From the NCBI GenBank assembly GCA_964017195.1, contig OZ024890.1, positions 66,452,367 to 66,516,366 on the forward strand: a stretch of 64,000 bases of DNA, given 5' to 3'. Position numbers and translations under genes: made by a program. The DNA comes from Siderastrea radians. Taxonomy: Eukaryota; Cnidaria; Anthozoa; Scleractinia; Rhizangiidae. Below the pieces are notes generated by a model, which made no database searches, was not told the DNA's origin, and was given only the letters and a program-made list of their open reading frames with translations. Positions 56,701-64,000 of the stretch are shown one piece after another (the stretch's first letter is position 1; each line of letters starts with the position of its first letter).

Positions 56701-59589
56701 CACAAGCAAGGTGTTGGCGGTCCTGTTGAAAATCAGTTTTTGCCATCTGGCAATCAAGAGAACTGCAATGACAGCAGTGCTTCTCAAGGATCCGGTTCAA
56801 AATCCTTTTGTGCTGTCAAGTCAGATCCACCCACAGCACCAGCTGCTCTTCATCACGCCGTGGAACAAAATAGACCTGTCCCACCAGCTCCATCCACACG
56901 TGCATCTGCACCTTCGCAGCCACCATCAGCTGGACCCCCTCCACCTCCTTCAGCACAGCTGCTCAGTACACTAATGTCCCAGTGCACCAGGAAACCTGCT
57001 CCAGTTGCCATGGCAACAAGACCTACTTTTCCGCCTTCTTTCAGACAAAACCAGACTCCTCCCAGATTTGGAGCACCACGCCCACTGATGTCTTCACTTG
57101 TTCCTCCACCACCTCAGTCTCTTATGTCAGGACCTGGATCACAGCCAGGGTTAAACTCTAATCCAAGCAAGCAGATGTTATCATTGCATGGTTCTCTGGG
57201 CGATGATGATCTTCGGCAGAATCAGATTTCTAGTGGAAACGGTCGTAACAAAGCGATGGCATCCCAAACGTTTGGAGCTGCAGTTGTTGACAACCAGTCG
57301 GCAGATTATTCTCGATCAGCCCAAGGAAATAGTCTCGAACAAAAAGAACCAGCTGCTCTCACCCTAGGCCAACGTCCTTCAGCTTATTCCTCAAAACAAG
57401 GATCTTCTAGCCTTCCTCCACCCCCTTCTGCAGGTCTTTACCAGAATCTGGTCAAACATGGTCCGCAGGCAGTACCAACTTCAAACAAAAGTCCAATGAT
57501 CTCTCCATCACGGCAGCCAGCATCACTTAGTGAGCTGGAGACAAGAGTGTTCGAATTTTTGAAGCGAGAAAGAAAGTCACATCAAACACTTCAGCTAGCC
57601 AGGCAGTTCGGTTTTCACACCAAGAAGCAGATTAATCCTACCCTTTACAAACTGCAGACATTAGGATTGATTTACAAAATGCACGATCATCCTCCTACGT
57701 GGAAGGTGCGACAAGAAGTGAGTTCTTTTACTTTCCAAAGTTCAAGGGCTGCTGAATCAGGTTCTGTTGCGCCCGATCGGAAAAGGCCACATCCTGTCGC
57801 AGATACACAGGAAGAGGGGGCCCTGGTAAAGAAACAGATTTCCTCGGCATCCCAAGGGACTGGTTTCAGTTCGTTTGGAACATCTTCGCAGAGTGCTGCA
57901 AGTGGTCAGTTCGGTGGAATGTCAAACTACATGTCTACATCACAACTACCATCAGTTTCAGTGGCATCTCAACAGACACAAAATTCCACGTCATCTCCAG
58001 GGTTTGGGTTTAGGTCGTTTGCTTCAGCATCGCAAGCCCCTGTGAGTGGACAATTGAGTGGCGTTCCAAGCCTCCTGTCTACCCCATCAACACCTCCAGG
58101 GTCTCATACGGATCTTCCAGATGTCCTCTCCAGTGTCGCTTATGCCGCCATCAACAAAAACCCTGTTAGTGCTCTTAACGAGTACGTGCAGAAAAGCAAG
58201 ATGGAGCTCAGTTTTGAAACCCTTAGCGTTCGTCCTACCTTCGCTGTCGCCGCTAAGATCAACGGCAAGCTTTTCCCAGCGGCAAATGCCCGAAACATGA
58301 AGGATGCCAGACGCGAGGCCGCGGATGTTGCATTGAGAAGCCTGCTTGGTCGGCGTGCAAATGTGGGAGGTGATGATGGATCCGTATTGAACATTGTGGA
58401 GCCTTCTGCGAGCGTTCTAAGTAAGGTGCGCACGCATTTTGACCTGATAGCTGCTCTTTCACATCACACCTTTCTCCAAATTGCAGCGTCCATTGCCGAT
58501 AGATTTGCTGGAAGGAAGGTGGTGGCATGCATGATCATGAAGAGAAGCGCCGATGATTCTGGCCGAGTGGTTGCTGTGGGAACCGGGAACCGCTGCGTTA
58601 CAGGCCAGCGGTTGAGTATGGAGGGAAAGACAGTGAACGATTCTCATGCCGAGATTGTAGCTCGAAGATCCCTACTCCGTTTCTTCTACAGGCAATTGAG
58701 CAGTTACCACGAGGGAAATGAGTCCATTTTTGTGTCAACGCAGGGCTCATCAAAGCTCGTTGTTCGTGAAGGTGTCTCGTTTCATCTTTATATCAGTACG
58801 GCACCCTGTGGTGATGGGGCCTTGTTTACCCCCCGGGAGGAACCCAACACTGACTTGTCAGAACACTCCACAGAACACAACCCTACATTCACCTCAAAGC
58901 AGCAGGGCATCCTCAGAACGAAGATCGAAGATGGTGAGGGTACAATTCCTATCGACCCCTCTGATGAAATCCAAACATGGGATGGGCTCGTACGCGGCAA
59001 CAGATTGCGTACTATGTCGTGTAGTGATAAAATCTGTCGCTGGAATGTTCTTGGACTTCAAGGTGCTCTTCTTAGCCACTTCATTGAGCCCGTTTACTTA
59101 GCGTCGCTCACTTTGGGCTACTTATACGATCACGGTCACCTGTCACGTGCAGTATGCTGTCGTCTCCAGCACAACAGTGACCTGAACACACAGCTGCCAG
59201 CTTCGTATCACGTGAATCACCCGTGGCTAGGCCGTGTTACAGCGTATGATCCACCACGAGAGACCGAAAAGACAAACAACCTTAGCGTTAATTGGTCAGT
59301 TGGTGACACGTCCAGCGAAGTGACTGATGGTCGCACGGGGGCTTGTATGACACGAACAAATAACAGTCCCACTCCCTCGCGAATCTGCAAGGCGGCGCTA
59401 TATGCTTCCTTCAAAGAGATTGCTGCTAAGGTTGGATGCCAAGAACTTATGAATGCTGAAACTTACCGCGAGGCTAAGAAGATGGCGACTGAATTCCAAG
59501 AGGTCAAGCGTAAACTCTTTGTTTATTTTAAGTCGTCCAAGTACGGCCCGTGGGTCAGTAAACCAATGGAACAAGAAATGTTCGAATAA
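53700..59589 (+). CDS. ADAR: ADAR1-like double-stranded RNA adenosine deaminase
   Basis: Two coding exons: 53700-53940 and 55997-59589 (phase 1 junction, 1277 aa). The enzyme converts adenosine to inosine in dsRNA. Domains: winged helix 1 (about 5-66), winged helix 2 (about 134-193), an acidic then Pro/Ser-rich linker, winged helix 3 (about 594-655), one dsRBD (about 802-868) and the deaminase (about 938-1277). Catalytic HAE (about 964-966), PCG cysteine (about 1018) and SCSDK cysteine (about 1089) are all present, with the conserved RWNVLGLQGALL. Winged helix 3 keeps the Z-DNA contact Asn, Tyr and PPxW (NPTLYKL, PPTW); helix 1 keeps Asn and PPKW with Phe for Tyr; helix 2 keeps only PPMW and so resembles human Z-beta. 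Human ADAR1 has two Z domains and three dsRBDs, so the arrangement differs. The start has a strong context (AACATGG). A 411-bp palindrome lies in its intron. Confidence 0.93.
54885..54950 (+). repeat. Weak tRNA-like fragment
   Basis: CTGTAGCTCAATGATGAGAGCA resembles an A box and D arm, but no B box follows at the right distance. Probably a SINE remnant in the ADAR intron. Confidence 0.3.
55194..55604. repeat. 411-bp near-perfect palindrome in the ADAR intron
   Basis: The left arm begins CATTGCCGGGTTTCATATCG and the right arm ends CGATATGAAACCCGGCAATG. Arms of about 204 nt meet at AAGTTGACAACTT with a 3-nt centre near 55398. Reading across shows only about nine differences, including two small indels. 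The transcript would fold into a long, nearly perfect dsRNA. No conserved coding content or clear target duplication was seen. Confidence 0.93.
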
Positions 59590-61538
59590 CTAGTTTATTG
59601 TAGGGATATGGTGACAGCAGACCAAAATGTTTCCAGTTCCGTTAGTAGTTGGTATTGCTTGACATCTGTAAAGCAATGAATTGCTCCCTTTCGCAAGGTA
59701 CGTTGATTAGTTGTGTTCGCAGCGGTTACAAAGAGCAACTCCACATTCTGAGAGTAGAACTGCAAAATTTGAGAGCCAGTTATACGTTGCAGTATATGTA
59801 GCAATTTTAACACTCGATTGAAATGTACAACGTTAGGCAAAATGACACATAGTGCAACAAGTTCTTGTGGTTTAACTGGAACTAGCTTCCAATGGAGGCC
59901 CGTTCGGGTAAATCTTTTCAAATGCAAATACTTTTGGATACTTTTGGATTATACTCCCCACATTGCAGACCGGTTTGTTGCCACTGAAAATCGCGAAGCT
60001 GACAGGTCTACGTTTGAGCATCTACAGCTTGTAACCAAAATTTTGGAATTATACTCGTTGATTTGCGTTTTGAGTCAGTAAAAATTCTTGTTGTGTCGAA
60101 GGTGAATATCAAGAGAGTCGACGTTTGTGCTGTGATTACTTGGAGAAAGAGAAATTGCGAACAAACAAACTGGAGTTCCGATTTCAAAATATATGTTTTT
60201 AACAATTACATTTTCTGCGTCGTTTTTATCCCTAAAGGAAGAGAACTGAAGAAAACGAAAAATTATCCTAAATGCAGGCGTAATAACAACTTACACCCAT
60301 CGTCAAAACTGTTGGAAAGGTTATTTGTGTTTCCTTGTCGTCTTCTCGGCCTCCTCTTTCGTCTCAGTGACGCGGTAAAAAGATTTTAATCGCATGAAAT
60401 TGACGTTTTAACCTCTCACATCGAAAGAAGGGAGGAAGGGGGAAATAGAAATCGTACTGTCTGAAAAATGGTTTAGAATCTCAACTAATATAATCCAACA
60501 TGTTTAACAGGCTTAGAAACACAGGAGAGTAAGTTTTATGAGGACTTCCAACATTAAGATGAGATTTAAAGAAACGACGCTGAACATGGTAATCTGGGAC
60601 GACATTCGAGGTGTTCGATGCCCTGACAAAACACTCTTTCGAATGTTTGATATCTTCTAAATCGTCAATTACAACTGGGTTTCCAGTTCTTGCTTCTGCT
60701 TACAATTTTCGCGTTTTTATAGTTCACAGTTCTTACAGTTTCCTCTGACTGGAGATATAGTCCTCGCTTTGGTCGAAGCTAATTTCAACCCCCCAAAATT
60801 CCTTGGGCTGAGATTGGCCTTTTCATACCGCCGAAAACGAGCAGTCGAGCACAAAGACGCGAAAGTGTCAGATGTTGCAGTAAAAACTCAGCAAGCATAC
60901 TACCAAATGAAAGTACACGCGAGTGGTTATAATATCAAAAGCTAAATTTATTTACAGACAACAACGGGCTAACAATTACAAAATTGTGCCTCCCTTTCCA
61001 GAATGCACGGGGTAACTAAAGAAGAGGCAATCCTCATCTGTGGGGCATTACACGGCTTTGAAGCTAGGCACATTACAGCAGTTCACTACTGATATATCTG
61101 TAGAATGATTGTTTCTCTGAACACAGACCAGAGTAGCGTTCCTTCGATCTTCCTAAGCCCCGAAGAGCTCTTGAATTGTTCTTGTCCAAAATTCCTAGCT
61201 GGCAAAGTATTCTTTGTATAACTTACAGTAGATCACCTGCTTTCTAGAACTTTTTTTCCTTAGTTGATTTTCTCACTTATTTTCTACTGGTTATCTTGAA
61301 CTCCCGCTATCTCGAACAAGTAGTTTCGGTTTATGTTCAGCCTCGTTCCCAGTCGTCCTTGGCGGAATATCAAATGTGACGTCGCCTATCGAGCTCAACG
61401 GGAAGATTCGCCTGGCCTCCCGCTATCGTGTTTGGCCCCAAGCCTCACGCTGTCACTCGATAAGCGCATAATGGCCTGGGGACGAGACTAATTACCCTTG
61501 CGTTTTCGAGATGGCAGGAGTTTACTGTATTTTAAGAA
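59590..61538. other. Spacer between convergent ADAR and receptor-B 3' ends
   Basis: Holds the 3' UTRs of both genes. Apart from the diverged MITE at 61339-61490, no gene, RNA or clear repeat was identified. Short ORFs here have no recognisable domains. Confidence 0.7.
61339..61490. mobile_element. Diverged MITE, relative of 24851-25007
   Basis: AGCCTCGTTCCCAGTCGTCC at the left and CCTGGGGACGAGACT at the right are imperfect inverted repeats of the CCTCGTCCCCAG family. Confidence 0.6.
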
Positions 61539-63648
61539 TCAGAGCTTCGTTACCACGAACCCATTTTCTCCATCACTTTTAGTCTTGTTGTGATATCCGT
61601 TCATGCACCTGTAGTCTTTTAACGCTGATTTTCCATTTGCCATTTCACCGTTTTCAAGTACCCTAGGTTGAACATTCCCCTCGCGGTTTAATTTCTGTTG
61701 TCTCTTTGACTGTTTGTTACTATGGAGACCATGTTCATTGGGTGTGCTATGTGTGTCACTATAGAACCCTTGGTCATGTGATTTGAAATGTGCATCGTTA
61801 TGGAAACCAAGCTCTTGAAACGTACCTGTAGCGTCCGCACAAGAGACGACATCAAAGCTTGCTGCTCGCGGACGTCTCAGAAGAAGCGAGTATTGCATAT
61901 TAAGTTGATCTTCTTCTCCCTTTGTAACATTAAAAGCGAACCTTTTGATGAACTTTCCAAATGCTCCTAGACGTTTTCCGAACTTAATCATCAAAATAAC
62001 AATGGTAAATTCCACTAAAACAGCAAACACACAGAAGGCTAAAACAATGAGCACGGCCATAAATAAGCCACTGAAATGTATGATGCCTAGCTGTGTAAAA
62101 GGTTTTAAGTCGCAGCTCTTTCTGTTAAACCACCGCTCCTCTATGTTTTGTATTGTACCACTTTCCTGGTGTTTTAGCACCGCTTGGTTGACGTCTTCTA
62201 GCCATGGTGATGCTTTAGGCAGCGCTAATCCCAGGCCGAAGTTAAAAAAGTTAGGTCCTGCCAGACTGAAGGAGCAGTTTGGATCTTTGTTAGCAACTTG
62301 GTTGAGTGAAAGGTAGTCACCGACCAAACCGTGTATTTCCCTGCAAAAACAGAAGTCACATAAGAAAAACAATATCACAGTTGGATACGCAATACAATCA
62401 GCATATTATAATTTAGAAAAAGTCAGAAACTCATGAGGAATTTCTGAAAAAGCTCAATAGTCAGTTAAGGGACCGTTCATTTTTTATGAGGAAGTGGGGG
62501 CTGGTGGGATTTGAGGGGGGGGGGGCATGCCAAAAGATATGGCCTCAAAGGGGGGTCATGCCGAAAAATATGGTGTGTAAAGGGGGGTCACCAAAAAAAA
62601 TTGCCTTTAAGTTTGATAGTGACAGCATCTGTAATAATGCAAACATCAGTGCCAGAATGCCAACAAATAGCATTTCTAAGGTTCTGAAAATTCAAATTTT
62701 CCAGGGGCAGCATGCCCCCGGACCCCCCTACTTTAGTACACCCAACGGCAACTCTACCCCACCAACTGCTTTGTTACGAAATACAGCCTGGGTAATGCCA
62801 AATCTTTTGGGGCCTCTGCTGGTCTATCAGTTAAACGACTGAACAACTGATAACAGTGTCCAAAATAATGTTTATATAAAACCGGCATTGTCTGTTTATG
62901 TACTTCAGAATGCACCAAATTGCATTACAGCATCTCTAGATTTTCGAAATTCTCCAGGGGAAGATATCCCTGAAACCCCTACCAGAAAATTACTGGTCTT
63001 TATTGCTTGTCAATAAAGACATTTACACCTTCAGGACTGATTCTAAACTACAATGCTTGTTGAAATTGACTTGACTTTAATTTAAGCTTGATAAGCTTTA
63101 GATTTACTTCATCATTTAGTCCTTTTTTTGCGGGGGGGGGGGGGGTCATCCCAAATACTTAGAACTACAAGGGGGGTCATTATATAATACAGGAACTACC
63201 CAACAAATCCCACCAGCCCCCCCTACCCCATAAAAAATGAACGGTCACTTAGTTCAGTTTAAAAAACCTGTTTCCACATATTCGAATGTCATCTTCAGTT
63301 ATCCAAGTGTACGTTATAATTTGAATGCTTATATACCCATAAAGGGAGTGGTAGGTGTTAATCCAACTATTATAATTATTTCAGTGCTATTGATTAATTA
63401 ATTAATAAAAAAGTGTTATTAATTAATTATTGAGTGTTATTAATTAATAACTAAATCCGTTAGGCTGACCTGTTTCTAAGCTTTTTTATGCCTTCAGCAA
63501 AATTCTTCACAAAGTTGAATTTGAGGTTGACGTGGTAGATCTTACGAAATACGTCTTCGCTGTGAAATTTGAAGTAGGTTTCTTCCTGAGAATCTTGTTG
63601 TATTCCAAGTCTAAAACCCTTTGGCGGTTTTAGCGAAGGATGACGGAT
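61539..63648 (-). CDS. NMDA-like ionotropic glutamate receptor B (3' part of gene)
   Basis: Two exons, 63648-63470 (179 nt) and 62340-61539, joined in phase 2; the gene continues upstream beyond the window. They encode the S2 half of the ligand-binding domain (ligand Asp in VGDYLSL), TM4 (SGLFMAVLIVLAFCVFAVLV) and a tail of about 150 aa. The paralog at 9397-22934 has the same exon length (179 nt) and the same phases at these positions, and closely similar residues (SLAGPNF, SPW, WFN). The tail contains about three degenerate 13-residue repeats (GFHNDAH, GFYSDTH, HGLHSNK), absent from paralog A. Upstream exons with S1, TM1-TM3 and the amino-terminal domain are not in the window. Expected to be a membrane cation-channel subunit. 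Confidence 0.88.
62471..63246. mobile_element. 776-bp element with GACCGTTCATTTTTTATG termini
   Basis: The left end GACCGTTCATTTTTTATG, continuing with GGGGGCTGGTGGGATTTG, is mirrored by the right end CATAAAAAATGAACGGTC, for inverted repeats of about 45 bp. G-rich CAAAGGGGGGTCATG-type units repeat inside. It occupies most of the receptor B intron between the two exons found. No transposase. Confidence 0.85.
63392..63460 (+). repeat. TTAATTAA-rich low-complexity tract
   Basis: Repeated ATTAATTA and GTGTTATTAATTAAT units just before the 3' boundary of the 179-nt receptor exon. Confidence 0.8.
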
Positions 63649-64000
63649 CTGCGGCAAGAAAAACAAAAGGAAAAAATGTACCCTAATAAATACAGGGTGT
63701 ACTCCTACGGACAGACAACGCAAGAGACGAGAGATTCTTGCTACTGGAATTACTTAGTTTTCGTACCAAACTATTACATGATAAGGTGCAAACATCTGTG
63801 AATGATAGGTAGAACGCCTGAGTAACTTTTGTGGCTATTTTTAACGACGGTAGGTATACGTCAGTCGCATGGTACCCCGCAACATTTAGTTTTCTCATAG
63901 CCATTCATTCATTTGGGTTCCAGGCCAGATATTTAACAATTATCCTGCGAAATCGCGCGGAATATCACCTGATACTTAGCCGACGAGGCCGTAGGCCGAG
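63649..64000 (-). other. Upstream intron of receptor B
   Basis: Sequence before the acceptor of the 179-nt exon. In paralog A the preceding exon lies about 1.2 kb away, and no TM2-TM3 coding sequence is recognisable here. Confidence 0.6.

Noticed and set aside
1..64000. CRISPR arrays, operons or prophage-like systems
   Set aside because: The window is plainly eukaryotic, with spliced genes; no such structures are present.

Overview
The window looks like nuclear DNA from a cnidarian, most likely an anthozoan such as a stony coral. It is AT-rich, its genes are split into many short exons with GT-AG introns of a few hundred bases to several kb, and introns and spacers are packed with small inverted-repeat elements and tRNA-derived SINEs. 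No phylogenetic computation was possible, so the taxon is an inference. A run of 200 N (36610-36809) marks an assembly gap.

Five protein-coding genes are supported. (1) 1-6276, plus strand: the 3' part of a CCCH zinc-finger gene of the ZC3H4/6/8 (Suppressor of sable) group. Six exons, three zinc fingers, and one intron carrying U12-type (minor spliceosome) signals. (2) 9397-22934, plus: a complete seven-exon NMDA-like ionotropic glutamate receptor of 1025 aa. (3) 53494-25922, minus: a KIF7/KIF27-type kinesin. 27 coding exons joined in consistent phase, about 1340 aa; the last exon was not identified. (4) 53700-59589, plus: an ADAR1-like RNA adenosine deaminase of 1277 aa with three Z-DNA-binding-type winged helices, one dsRBD and an intact deaminase domain. 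(5) 61539 to beyond 63648, minus: the 3' end of a second receptor gene, paralogous to gene 2 with identical intron phases and a matching 179-nt exon.

Layout: KIF27 and ADAR are divergent, with start codons 205 bp apart, so they probably share a bidirectional promoter. That promoter carries a ZNF143-type sequence and a YY1-type sequence overlapping the ADAR start. The two glutamate receptors flank this pair. The first ADAR intron holds a 411-bp near-perfect palindrome whose transcript would fold into about 200 bp of dsRNA, the substrate class ADAR acts on. This suggests, without proving, autoregulation by self-editing.

The rest is repeats: a decayed hAT transposon with a transposase C-terminal remnant, further elements with clear terminal inverted repeats, tRNA-derived SINEs and tRNA-like sequences, foldback MITE families with several copies here, a minisatellite and microsatellites. 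Exon boundaries were read by eye from splice signals, reading-frame phase and similarity to families known from memory. They are internally consistent, but no database search or transcript was available.
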